A stretch of DNA of 64,000 nt from Streptococcus gallolyticus subsp. gallolyticus DSM 16831 (lineage in GTDB: Bacteria; Bacillota; Bacilli; Lactobacillales; Streptococcaceae): contig NZ_CP018822.1 in NCBI RefSeq assembly GCF_002000985.1, positions 948,001-1,012,000 of the forward strand, in the 5' to 3' direction. The notes under the pieces are model-generated. The model had not been told where the DNA came from and did not search any database. It saw only the letters and a program-made list of their open reading frames with translations. Numbering within the stretch: the first letter of the stretch is position 1; each line of letters starts with the position of its first letter. Shown one piece after another: positions 43,014 through 50,951 of the stretch. The translations under genes were made by a program, and so were the position numbers.

Positions 43014-43142
43014 ATGGTCTCCTTAGCATAATAAAATCGCTTTCCTAAGCATAAGTATATCACCTTTTTAAGGAATTAGCATTAAGAAAAATGAAAAAAT
43101 CTGAAAATGACAAATGGAAATCTGTGCAGCAGTAACGAATTC

Positions 43143-43403
43143 CTATTTTTTGATAATCAATTCCAATGCTTTTTGTAATTTTTCTTCTTGTTTTTCTTTA
43201 TCCTCAACTGGATTTTCGATGATTTGATTGATTTTGTTGCTAATAACGATACCCATGGTACGGTTAATACTAGAACGAACAGCAGTTAATTGTGTCACGA
43301 TATCGATACATTCTTTATCGTCCTCAATCATTTTTTGAATCCCACGCAGTTGCCCCTCGGCACGTTTTAAACGATTAATGATGTCTTTGTTATCTGTTGC
43401 CAT
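43143..43403 (-). CDS. CsoR/CstR-family repressor with a single cysteine
   Basis: 86-residue all-helical repressor (DIINRLKRAEGQLRGIQKMIEDDKECIDIVTQLTAVRSS). The first conserved ligand Cys is present (Cys32), but the position of the second Cys or His (about residue 61, in VISNKINQII) is not Cys or His. Persulfide sensors (CstR) normally use two Cys, copper sensors Cys-His-Cys. The sulfur genes divergent from it point to reactive-sulfur sensing. Start at 43403 behind GGAGGG. Confidence 0.85.
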   Translation of the reverse strand: MATDNKDIINRLKRAEGQLRGIQKMIEDDKECIDIVTQLTAVRSSINRTMGIVISNKINQIIENPVEDKEKQEEKLQKALELIIKK

Positions 43404-43422
43404 AAGCCCTCCTTTGACTGCT

Positions 43423-43520
43423 ATTATACCGATATGGGGTATTATTTGTCAAACCCAAGACATTATCGTTGACAGTAAATTGTAGGATGTGATATTATCA
43501 AAATATACCCATAGGGGTAT
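43423..43520. promoter_or_regulatory. Divergent promoters with two CsoR-type operators
   Basis: Minus strand: TTGACA (43452-43447), 18-bp spacer, TATAAT (43428-43423), overlapped by ATACC-N7-GGTAT (43426-43442). Plus strand: TTGACA (43469-43474), 18-bp spacer, TATTAT (43493-43498), followed at the start point by ATACCC-ATAG-GGGTAT (43505-43520). The GC-tract dyads match CsoR/CstR operators. Confidence 0.8.
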
Positions 43521-43545
43521 TTATCGATAGAGAGGAGACAAGGTT

Positions 43546-43872
43546 ATTTTTCTAAAAAAATTATTTTCATCATCGATAAAAAATATTGATGTTACGGAAC
43601 TTCAACGACTTTTAGATAAAGATATTGTGTTATTAGACGTTCGAACAGCTCAAGAATACGCTAGGGGGCATATTAAAGGAGCTCGGTCATATCCTTTAGA
43701 CCGTTTGAATACCTATCAGGGTACCAAAGATAAGCCAATTTATCTTATTTGTCATTCTGGAGCTCGCAGCAAACGTGGCGCAAAATTATTACAACAAAAA
43801 GGCTATGAAGCCATTTCGGTTAAAGGCGGTATGATGGCTTGGCATAGAAAAATTATCGGAGGAAATAAATGA
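43546..43872 (+). CDS. Single-domain rhodanese (sulfurtransferase), apparent ATT start
   Basis: 108 residues if read from ATT 43546: IFLKKLFSSSIKNIDVTELQ, then the rhodanese domain with DVRTAQEYARGHIKGA and active site CHSGARS (Cys69). The shorter GTG start at 43627 would cut off the first beta-strand and helix of the domain. ATT 43546 lies eight bases after AGAGGAG, the only good ribosome-binding site here, and no ATG, GTG or TTG exists between them. It overlaps the CoA-disulfide reductase gene by four bases. Sulfane sulfur carrier or thiosulfate sulfurtransferase in a CsoR/CstR-controlled operon. Confidence 0.75.
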   Translation: MFLKKLFSSSIKNIDVTELQRLLDKDIVLLDVRTAQEYARGHIKGARSYPLDRLNTYQGTKDKPIYLICHSGARSKRGAKLLQQKGYEAISVKGGMMAWHRKIIGGNK

Positions 43873-45524
43873 CTAAAATTTTAATTGTTGGTGGTGTCGC
43901 AGGTGGGATGTCAGCAGCGACTCGTTTACGTCGCTTAATGGAGAACGCTGAAATCATTGTATTTGACAAAGGACCTTACGTTTCATTTGCCAACTGTGGG
44001 CTTCCATTTCACGTTTCTGGGGAAATAGCAGAGCGTGAAAGTCTTATCGTACAGACACCAGAACGTTTGAAAGCACGATTTGCTATTGACGTTCGACCAG
44101 AATCAGAAGTGGTGGCAGTTGATACGGATAAGAAAACCATCACAGTTCGCCATGCGGATAAAGTCTATACAGAATCATACGACAAACTGATTTTGTCACC
44201 AGGTGCCAAACCAGTTGTTCCTCAAATGGAAGGGCTAGATAGTGCTGATAACGTGTTTGTGCTTCGCAATATTCCTGACTTGGATAAGATTCTGAATGCA
44301 TTAAACGACACCAAAGCTAAACGTGCCACTGTTATTGGTGCTGGATTTATCGGACTTGAAATGGCAGAAAATTTGGCTAAAAAAGGCTTGCAAGTGACAA
44401 TCGTTGAAAAGGCACCGCATGTTTTGCCACCGTTAGATGAAGAAATGGCAGCTTTTGTTAAGGATGAATTGACACGAAACGGCATAACGGTTTACACTAA
44501 TCAATCTGCCAAAGCTTTCAAGGATAATGGAAAAGTTATCATTCTTGAAGATGGTAGTGAGCTACTATCTGATATTACTATCATGTCAGTTGGGGTTCAA
44601 CCAGAATCAAATTTAGCCAAAGAAGCAGGTCTTAAACTTGGTATGCGTGGGGGGATTCTTGTTAATGAGTATTATCAAACCAGCAATCCAGATATTTACG
44701 CTGTTGGAGATGCCATTATTGTCAAGCAAGAAATCACTGGTCAAGATGCGCTTATTTCTCTAGCTAGCCCAGCAAACCGTCAAGGTCGCCAAGTTGCGGA
44801 TAATATCGCTGGCATCGCTCGTCAAAATAAAGGAAGTATTGGAACAGCTATTGTTCGTGTCTTTGATTTGGCAGCTGCTTCAACAGGTTTGAGTGAACGC
44901 ATAGCTCGCCAACAGTTTGAAGATGTTGCTGTTATTCATACGACATCAAAAGACCATGCTAGTTATTATCCCAATGCTAGCGACATCGTTTTGAAATTGA
45001 TTTTTAATCAGAAAACGGGTGCTATTTATGGAGCACAAGCTGTTGGGCAAAAAGGCGTTGATAAGCGTATCGATATTCTAGCAACAGCGATAAAAGCAGG
45101 TCTGACGGTAGCTGATTTACCAGAATTGGAATTCACTTACGCACCGCCATTTGGCTCAGCTAAAGACCCAGTAAATATGACAGGATATGCTGCGCTTAAC
45201 ATTATGGAAGGCATTAGTGAAAATGTTCAATGGTATGCTTTATCAGATGAATTAGCCAAAGGAAAAATCTTGCTTGATGTTCGTACGAGAGAAGAAGTTT
45301 CACGCGGTCATTTTGCAAATAGTATTAACATACCACTTGATGAATTGCGTGACCGTTTAGCAGAATTAGACGCCAATCAAGAATACATTATCAGTTGCCA
45401 CAGTGGGCTTCGTTCTTACATTGGGGAACGTATTTTGAAGCAAAATGGCTTTAAGATTCAAAATCTTGATGGTGCTTATTTCCTTTATAGTACTGTCAAA
45501 CCAGAGGAGATTGTTCATGATTAA
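43869..45524 (+). CDS. cdr: CoA-disulfide reductase / NADH-dependent persulfide reductase with C-terminal rhodanese domain
   Basis: 551 residues. FAD motif VGGVAGGMSAATRLRR, single active Cys43 in SFANCGLPF, NAD(P) motif IGAGFIGLEMAE and dimerisation domain, then a rhodanese domain (about 465-545) with DVRTREEVSRGHF and CHSGLRS. This fusion is the CoADR-Rhd class that reduces CoA disulfide or CoA persulfide and polysulfide. Start overlaps the upstream gene (ATGA) behind GGAGG. Acts in detoxification of reactive sulfur species. Confidence 0.9.
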   Translation: MTKILIVGGVAGGMSAATRLRRLMENAEIIVFDKGPYVSFANCGLPFHVSGEIAERESLIVQTPERLKARFAIDVRPESEVVAVDTDKKTITVRHADKVYTESYDKLILSPGAKPVVPQMEGLDSADNVFVLRNIPDLDKILNALNDTKAKRATVIGAGFIGLEMAENLAKKGLQVTIVEKAPHVLPPLDEEMAAFVKDELTRNGITVYTNQSAKAFKDNGKVIILEDGSELLSDITIMSVGVQPESNLAKEAGLKLGMRGGILVNEYYQTSNPDIYAVGDAIIVKQEITGQDALISLASPANRQGRQVADNIAGIARQNKGSIGTAIVRVFDLAAASTGLSERIARQQFEDVAVIHTTSKDHASYYPNASDIVLKLIFNQKTGAIYGAQAVGQKGVDKRIDILATAIKAGLTVADLPELEFTYAPPFGSAKDPVNMTGYAALNIMEGISENVQWYALSDELAKGKILLDVRTREEVSRGHFANSINIPLDELRDRLAELDANQEYIISCHSGLRSYIGERILKQNGFKIQNLDGAYFLYSTVKPEEIVHD

Positions 45525-45816
45525 AACAATTACAGCTAGAGAATTACAAGAAAAAATAAGCAAAAAGAAGCTGCATTTGCTTGATGTTCGTGAGAAAGTA
45601 GAATACGCCATGGGACATGTGCCAACAGCGGTTAATCTACCTTTAAGCGAATTTGTATCAGGCTACCAAAGACTTGATAAGGACAAGGTTTATCATATCA
45701 TTTGCCAAAGTGGCTCACGTTCTGAGCAGGCAGCGGTTTTCTTATCCCAACAAGGCTATCAAGTTGTCAATGTCGCAGGTGGCACATCTGCTTGGACAGG
45801 AGTATTGGAATACTAA
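45517..45816 (+). CDS. Single-domain rhodanese, third sulfurtransferase of the operon
   Basis: 99 residues from ATG 45517, behind GAGGAG and overlapping the reductase stop by 8 bases; the upstream in-frame start at 45445 lies inside the reductase. Rhodanese domain with LLDVREKVEYAMGHVPTAVN and active site CQSGSRS (Cys63). Last gene of the sulfur operon. Confidence 0.87.
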   Translation: MIKTITARELQEKISKKKLHLLDVREKVEYAMGHVPTAVNLPLSEFVSGYQRLDKDKVYHIICQSGSRSEQAAVFLSQQGYQVVNVAGGTSAWTGVLEY

Positions 45817-45858
45817 AATAGTTGACATCATTAAGCAAGGCTACTGGTCTTGCTTTTA

Positions 45859-45867
45859 TGTTATAAT
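45859..45867 (+). promoter_or_regulatory. Extended -10 element of a leaderless HD-hydrolase mRNA
   Basis: TGTTATAAT (TATAAT 45862-45867) lies six bases before ATG 45874, so the transcript should start at the ATG. No Shine-Dalgarno sequence precedes it. Confidence 0.5.
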
Positions 45868-45873
45868 CAATCT

Positions 45874-46523
45874 ATGATTGATAAGAATAATATGTTACAA
45901 AATGCAGAAAAGTTTGTTTATGATAAATTGCATACAGATACCAGTGGGCATGATTGGTGGCATGTGGTGCGCGTGAGAAATACAGCGCGTGAGTTGGCAG
46001 AAAAAGAAGGGGCAGACCAGTTTATTTGTGAATTGGCAGCGTTGCTTCATGATATGGCAGATGATAAGTTAAATGCTAATCCCGAGCAAGCTTTGACAGA
46101 GCTGAAAGCTTGGCTAATGCAACAAGAACTATCAGAAGAAGCTATTGAGCACATTATCCAAATTATCACGACCATGTCATTCAAAGGAAGTGGTCAAAGT
46201 GTTCCGCCAACTTTGGAAGGTAAGATTGTGCAAGATGCAGACCGTTTAGATGCCATTGGTGCAATTGGAATAGCGCGGTGTATGGTTTATTCGGGAAGCA
46301 AGGGACGTCCGATTCATGACCCAAGTAAGGTAGCACGTGACAATCTTAGTTTAGAAGATTATCGCAACGGGCAAGATACGGCAATCATGCATTTTACGAA
46401 AAGTTACTCAAACTTAAAGAGTTGATGAATACGGCTTATGCTAGAAAAATGGCAGAGCACCGTCACAAAGTTCTAGAAGAGTTTTTAATAGAATTTTACG
46501 CAGAATGGGACGGCAAGTTATAG
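45874..46523 (+). pseudogene. HD-domain phosphohydrolase, frameshifted near the 3' end
   Basis: The intact frame runs 45874-46425 (183 residues): HD-superfamily protein with SGHDWWHVVRVRNTA, LLHDMADDK and QDADRLDAIGAIGIAR, similar to YedJ-type nucleotide/metal phosphohydrolases. After DTAIMHF the frame gives TKSYSNLKS and stops, whereas the next frame continues YEKLLKLKELMNTAYARKMA to a TAG at 46521-46523, ending AEWDGKL, a normal C-terminus. A run of four Ts at 46392-46395 needs one more T to restore the frame. Catalytic residues are upstream, so the short product might still fold. Confidence 0.75.
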
Positions 46524-46583
46524 GTTGCAACAAAAAGGCAAAATGTTATAATAGAAAAACGAAAAGATTGGGAGGTCAATAAA

Positions 46584-47051
46584 ATGACAATTAGACGTGC
46601 GACAATCGCTGATATTCCAACATTGATGGACCTTTTACAACAAGTCCTTTATGTGCACCATGTGGCAAGACCTGATTTATTTCAAGAAAAAGGTGTCAAA
46701 TACACAGAAGACGAATTAGCGGCACTTATTGCTGATGATAATCGTCCGATTTTCGTTTATGAAGATGATAACGGTAAAGTGCTTGCGCATATGTTTACTA
46801 TTGTTGAAGACGTTAGCGCACCAAAAGTTCCTCAAAAAACACTCTTTATTGATGATTTGTGTGTGGACGAAGCAGCGCGCGGACAAAAAATTGGTGAAAA
46901 ACTCTATCAGTTTGCTTTGAAATACGCCAAAGAAATTGGTTGTTACAACCTAACGTTAAACGTCTGGAGTGCAAACAAATCAGCCGTTCGCTTCTATGAA
47001 CGTCAAGGCATGACACCACAAGAAACACGTATGGAACAGATTATTGATTAA
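46584..47051 (+). CDS. GNAT-family N-acetyltransferase
   Basis: 155 residues. GNAT fold with IRRATIADIPTLMDLLQ, the beta-4 strand LFIDDLCVDEAARGQKIGEKLYQFA (acetyl-CoA loop RGQKIG) and LNVWSANKSAVRFYERQGM. Substrate unknown. Extended -10 (TGTTATAAT about 46544-46552) and TGGGAGG site precede ATG 46584. Confidence 0.88.
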   Translation: MTIRRATIADIPTLMDLLQQVLYVHHVARPDLFQEKGVKYTEDELAALIADDNRPIFVYEDDNGKVLAHMFTIVEDVSAPKVPQKTLFIDDLCVDEAARGQKIGEKLYQFALKYAKEIGCYNLTLNVWSANKSAVRFYERQGMTPQETRMEQIID

Positions 47052-47059
47052 AAATGAGA

Positions 47060-47093
47060 AGTAAATGTGTAAAACGTTTACTTTTTATTTTTT
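47060..47093 (+). terminator. Terminator after the GNAT gene
   Basis: AAGTAAA (47060-47066) pairs with TTTACTT (47077-47083), followed by a long T-rich run. Confidence 0.7.
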
Positions 47094-47124
47094 GCTAAAA
47101 AAGACTTACGAAGAAAAATTTTTT

Positions 47125-47228
47125 ATGCTAGACTAGCTCTTGTTGACTGTAAACTGGAGTCGAGTATGGGAAGGAAAAATCAGTAAAAGATTTTCCAAAA
47201 CGTTGTCCTTGCAAGGGCTTTTTATTTG
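47125..47228 (+). promoter_or_regulatory. Promoter and possible attenuator leader of the DUF2798 gene
   Basis: Extended -10 ATGCTAGACT (about 47126-47135) gives a leader of about 140 bases. The leader contains GGAG then a six-codon ORF (ATG 47166 to TAA 47186, MGRKNQ) and a short hairpin GTCCTTGCAAGGGC (47205-47218) followed by six Ts, which resembles a weak intrinsic terminator. Function inferred only. Confidence 0.35.
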
Positions 47229-47285
47229 TACGCAGACCTAGGTTGATTGGTTAATGAATAATTAATTAATGAATGGAGAACTAAA

Positions 47286-47744
47286 ATGCCTAGAAATTTT
47301 AAAGAAGCTTTGCTATTTACGTGTATGATGTGTGGAATGATGGTCTTTGGAATGAGTATTTGGAACTTGCACGTTGCAGGTGCCTTTGCATGGAGCCATG
47401 TTTTTCTTGGTTTCTTTCCAGGATTTGTTGTTGCCTTTATTTTAGATATGCTTATTATCGGACCACTGGCTAAAAAAGTCGCTTTTAGCCTTATCCCACG
47501 TGATTCAAAAAGCAAATACGTTAAAATTTTTGCGGTATCTGGTTGCATGGTTCTAGGAATGGTCACTTGTATGTCATTATATGGCATCATTTTCAATTTA
47601 GGCTTGGAAGGTGTCAGCCTTGTAGCCTATGGACAAGCTTGGCTAACAAATTTTGTTGTCGCATTACCATATAATTTTGTCGTGGTTGGTCCGATCGCTC
47701 GTTATTTCCTAGGCGAAATTCAAAAACAAGCCGTACTAGCCTAA
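47286..47744 (+). CDS. DUF2798 membrane protein
   Basis: 152 residues with four predicted helices in two similar halves (FTCMMCGMMVFGMSIWNL and VSGCMVLGMVTCMSLYGIIF; each followed by a hydrophobic helix ending in GPLAKKV or GPIARYFLG). This is the DUF2798 two-repeat layout; function unknown. ATG 47286 follows TGGAGA. Confidence 0.8.
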   Translation: MPRNFKEALLFTCMMCGMMVFGMSIWNLHVAGAFAWSHVFLGFFPGFVVAFILDMLIIGPLAKKVAFSLIPRDSKSKYVKIFAVSGCMVLGMVTCMSLYGIIFNLGLEGVSLVAYGQAWLTNFVVALPYNFVVVGPIARYFLGEIQKQAVLA

Positions 47745-47756
47745 ACAAAACGCATA

Positions 47757-47790
47757 CAAGCAAGGATAACTCCTTGCTTTTTTTGGTTTT
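47757..47790 (+). terminator. Terminator after the DUF2798 gene
   Basis: AAGCAAGGA pairs with TCCTTGCTT, followed by Ts. Confidence 0.85.
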
Positions 47791-47854
47791 AAGGACGTTT
47801 GGAGTGTCGAAAGTCATTCAACGTTTTTAGAGAATTTGGTAGTTTGGCTTTTTC

Positions 47855-47883
47855 TTGACACTCTTGGAAAATGTTTGTAAAAT
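47855..47883 (+). promoter_or_regulatory. Promoter of the DUF2974 gene
   Basis: TTGACA (47855-47860), 17-bp spacer, TAAAAT (47878-47883). Confidence 0.7.
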
Positions 47884-47905
47884 TCAAGAGAGTAAAGAGG
47901 ACGAT

Positions 47906-49093
47906 ATGGCAACAATTAATGATTATCTAGCAAAACATAAAAATGAAACGTTTGAGCAATTTCCATTTAACGAAGCAGATATTCTTTGTTTGAATGAACT
48001 GGGGTATTTTTGCTTTGAAGATTTGGATAATACGCTTGATTTTTCAAAAGAATTGACATTACATGACATTCTGATGCCTTACGAGGCTGGTGAGAAGGTA
48101 TTCAATCATAGCTTTTTGGTAACCAAGGCGCGTGTTGAATTGCTGAAAAATGTAGCCTCATCAGAAAGGTTCGCTGATTTGCGTTTGTCAGCTTACGTGA
48201 ATGATGTTGATGCCGAATACGAGAGACAATTTTCTGCCATGGTTTTTAGTTTACCTAAAATTAACCATTATCAATTGGTCTTTCGTGGGACAGATGATAC
48301 CTTGATTGGCTGGAAAGAAGATTTTAAACTAACTTATGTTCGTGAAATTCCTGCTCATCGTGCAGCGGTGATTTATCTTGAGCGTTACTTAGCGAGTCAT
48401 CCAATGCCTCTCACGGTATCAGGACATTCTAAAGGTGGGAATTTGGCTTTGTATGCTGCGGCTCATGTAAAGGAAAAATGGCGTCCGCAAATCAAGCAAG
48501 TTTATATGCTTGACGCACCAGGATTGCAAGAAAAAGGGCTTGAGCGAGCGGGTTATCAAGCGATTCGTGAGCGCGTGCGTGTCATTCGCCCTGAAGAATC
48601 TATCGTTGGTGTCATGCTTTATAATGACATTGCCCCTGTTGTGGTTAAGAGTCAGGCTTCCGGAATCATGCAACACGCTTTGACGACATGGCAATTTGAT
48701 GCTGAGACGGGGCAGTTGATTTTAGCAGAACAGCCAACCGATTTAAGCCGTAATCTTGAAAAAACGTTTAAACAATGGACGGATGAATTGTCCAGCCAAG
48801 AATTGAAAATTCTCTTTGATACCCTTTTTGATACCTTGATGTCAAGCGGTATCAAAAGCATTAACGATGTGACGATTGACCGAGAATTTGGCGCAAAATT
48901 GGCAACGAGCATTGCTTCCTTTTATTCCATTGGAACGGAGAAGAAATTGCTCCTTGCCAAATCAGCGAAGTTATTTCTTGAAGCTTTTGTCGGACATAGT
49001 AAACTGGGAAGTCTGGGAAAAGACCGTATTACCCTTAATTTTCCTGATTTTAACAGCTTGTTGAGCTATTTGAATACTAAAAAATTGAAATAA
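47906..49093 (+). CDS. DUF2974 lipase-like alpha/beta hydrolase (Mbeg1-like)
   Basis: 395 residues, cytosolic. Lipase fold with the nucleophile elbow SGHSKGGNLALYAA (about residue 172), VFRGTDDTLIGWKEDF before it and MLDAPGLQ after. This matches DUF2974/Mbeg1-like proteins common in streptococci, whose substrate is unknown. The start is ATG 47906 behind AAGAGG; the longer frame from 47855 begins inside the -35. Confidence 0.83.
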   Translation: MATINDYLAKHKNETFEQFPFNEADILCLNELGYFCFEDLDNTLDFSKELTLHDILMPYEAGEKVFNHSFLVTKARVELLKNVASSERFADLRLSAYVNDVDAEYERQFSAMVFSLPKINHYQLVFRGTDDTLIGWKEDFKLTYVREIPAHRAAVIYLERYLASHPMPLTVSGHSKGGNLALYAAAHVKEKWRPQIKQVYMLDAPGLQEKGLERAGYQAIRERVRVIRPEESIVGVMLYNDIAPVVVKSQASGIMQHALTTWQFDAETGQLILAEQPTDLSRNLEKTFKQWTDELSSQELKILFDTLFDTLMSSGIKSINDVTIDREFGAKLATSIASFYSIGTEKKLLLAKSAKLFLEAFVGHSKLGSLGKDRITLNFPDFNSLLSYLNTKKLK

Positions 49094-49128
49094 AAATGGC
49101 TTTTCAGCCTAAGAAGGAGGTTGCCAGC

Positions 49129-50013
49129 TTGCTAAAACAAATCAAATATTTTCAATCAGTTGTCGAAGAAAATTCCTTTACCAAGGCAGCCGATTCGCAT
49201 TTTATCTCACAGTCAGCTATTTCACAGCAGATTCGGAGTTTAGAGGCAGAACTGGGTGTGACACTTTTAACGCGTAAAAATCGTGGCTTTGAGTTGACAG
49301 AAGCAGGGCGTTATTTTTATGAAAAATCGCTGGCGCTGGTAGCTGATTTTGATGCCCTTTGCCAAGAGACACAAGCAATTGCCAATCAACAAGCTGCGCA
49401 ACTGTCCGTTGGTTATTTGTATTCCTATGAAGGCAGTGAAATCCAAGAAGCGATTGCGAGTTTTGCTAGTCAATTTCCTGATGTGGCGCTAACGGTCAAA
49501 ACAGGAACGCATGACCAACTTTATGATGACTTACGCTTTGGTAAAATCGATTTGGTCATCAATGACCAGAGACGTGCTTTTTCGACAGATTATGAAAATT
49601 TAGTTTTGACTGATTTGCCACTTTACGTCGCATTTGCGGCTTTTAATCCGCATACCAAAGAAGAAGTGTTAGCTATTGAAAATTCCCTTGATAAGCCCTT
49701 GATTTTGGTTGCGGACAGCCAGCAAGAAGAAACAGAGCGCGCATATTACCGTGATTACATCGGCTTTTCAGGCGATATGCAATTTGCACCAAATGCCACA
49801 GAAGCTAAAATGTCAGTCGTCGCTAATCGCGGTTATTTGCCACTTGAATTTGGAAAGGGAGCAAGCCTTCCACCGACACTTAGCTGTCGCCCAATATACA
49901 AGCAAAGAAAACCCATTTTACGTCGAATGTGCGCATTTTGGAAAAAAGATAACTCAGGCTATTACGTCGAAACAATGGCAGAGCTTCTAGCCAAAGCTTT
50001 TCAGCAAAACTAA
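49129..50013 (+). CDS. LysR-type transcriptional regulator
   Basis: 294 residues starting with TTG 49129, eight bases after AAGGAGG. Helix-turn-helix FTKAADSHFISQSAISQQIRSLEAELG and a full effector-binding domain. It is 35 bases downstream of the DUF2974 gene and is followed by a terminator and then the redox operon in the same orientation, which it may control. The longer start at 49096 has no site. Confidence 0.87.
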   Translation: MLKQIKYFQSVVEENSFTKAADSHFISQSAISQQIRSLEAELGVTLLTRKNRGFELTEAGRYFYEKSLALVADFDALCQETQAIANQQAAQLSVGYLYSYEGSEIQEAIASFASQFPDVALTVKTGTHDQLYDDLRFGKIDLVINDQRRAFSTDYENLVLTDLPLYVAFAAFNPHTKEEVLAIENSLDKPLILVADSQQEETERAYYRDYIGFSGDMQFAPNATEAKMSVVANRGYLPLEFGKGASLPPTLSCRPIYKQRKPILRRMCAFWKKDNSGYYVETMAELLAKAFQQN

Positions 50014-50017
50014 AACC

Positions 50018-50066
50018 AAAAAGGTATTTCAGATAAGTTTTTCTTATCCGAAGTGCCTTTTTTTAA
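50018..50066 (+). terminator. Terminator after the LysR gene
   Basis: AAAAAGGTATTTCAGATAAG pairs, with a few mismatches, with CTTATCCGAAGTGCCTTTTT. Confidence 0.8.
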
Positions 50067-50068
50067 AA

Positions 50069-50131
50069 TTGATAAGCCGATAGCTTGGATTTATAATGTA
50101 GCCATAAAGATGTTAGAAGTTAAGCAACATC
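50069..50131 (+). promoter_or_regulatory. Promoter and leader dyad of the CMD-SDR-ADH operon
   Basis: TTGATA (50069-50074), 17-bp spacer, TATAAT (50092-50097). An inverted repeat GATGTT-N11-AACATC (50109-50131) lies in the leader and may be an operator. Confidence 0.6.
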
Positions 50132-50164
50132 ATAACTGACAGCGGAAAAGCAGGAGGAAATAGC

Positions 50165-50929
50165 ATGGCTATTACAGAAAATGCGAAACAATATCATGAA
50201 AAAATGTTTCCAGGATATGTCTCTGATTTTTTGAGAACTGACCCTGAATTCATTGAACGATTTGACAACTTTGCCTTTGATGAAGTGGTTAATCACCCGA
50301 ATGCGACATTGGATGACAAGACACGATTTATGGTGATTTTAGCGACGTTACTAGGTTGCCAAGGCATTGATGAATTTCAAGCTATTGTGTCAGCAGCGCT
50401 AAATTTTGGCGTTACACCAGTTGAAATCAAAGAAATTGTCTATCAAGCGGTGGCTTATTTGGGAATTGGGCGTGTCTTTCCATTTCTAAAAGCAACCAAT
50501 AAAGTATTGGAAGAAAAAGGCGTTACATTGCCACTTGAAGGACAAGCAACCACAACCATTGACAATCGTCGTGAAGCTGGTACACAAGCGCAAGTGGATA
50601 TTTTTGGTGAAGGCATGCGTGATTTTTGGCAATCAGGTGCTAAGGAAAGTACCCATATCAATTATTGGTTAGCTGATAATTGTTTCGGAGATTATTACAC
50701 ACGTACAGGTCTTGATTATAAGCAACGTGAGTTGATAACATTTTGTTTCTTGGCAGCTCAAGGTGGTGTTGAGCCACAATTGACTAGCCACGCAGCTGCA
50801 AATATGAAAATTGGCAACGATAAAGCTTTTCTAATCGCAGTTATTTCAAATGTCTTACCATTCATTGGTTATCCACGTAGTTTAAATGCTCTTCGTTGTG
50901 TCAATGAAGCTGCCGATAAGTTAAAGTAA
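50165..50929 (+). CDS. Carboxymuconolactone decarboxylase-family protein, two-domain
   Basis: 254 residues with two AhpD-like CMD domains (about 45-130 and 165-250: DDKTRFMVILATLLGCQGIDEF; KQRELITFCFLAAQGGVEPQLTSHAAANM). AhpD-type CxxC is absent; the first domain has a single Cys (GCQG) and the second none, so peroxidase-partner chemistry is doubtful. First gene of a five-gene redox operon. ATG 50165 follows GGAGGAA. Confidence 0.83.
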   Translation: MAITENAKQYHEKMFPGYVSDFLRTDPEFIERFDNFAFDEVVNHPNATLDDKTRFMVILATLLGCQGIDEFQAIVSAALNFGVTPVEIKEIVYQAVAYLGIGRVFPFLKATNKVLEEKGVTLPLEGQATTTIDNRREAGTQAQVDIFGEGMRDFWQSGAKESTHINYWLADNCFGDYYTRTGLDYKQRELITFCFLAAQGGVEPQLTSHAAANMKIGNDKAFLIAVISNVLPFIGYPRSLNALRCVNEAADKLK

Positions 50930-50951
50930 AAACAATCAGGAGGAAAGATAA

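Noticed and set aside
47055..47083. cre-like TGTAAAACGTTTAC after the GNAT gene
   Set aside because: It lacks the TG at the required position and is better explained as the loop and arm of the terminator at 47060-47093.
47143..47170. TTGACT...TATGGG as a fifth MerR-type promoter
   Set aside because: Spacer is 16 bp and the GGAGTTAACTC dyad is absent; it does not match the other four promoters.
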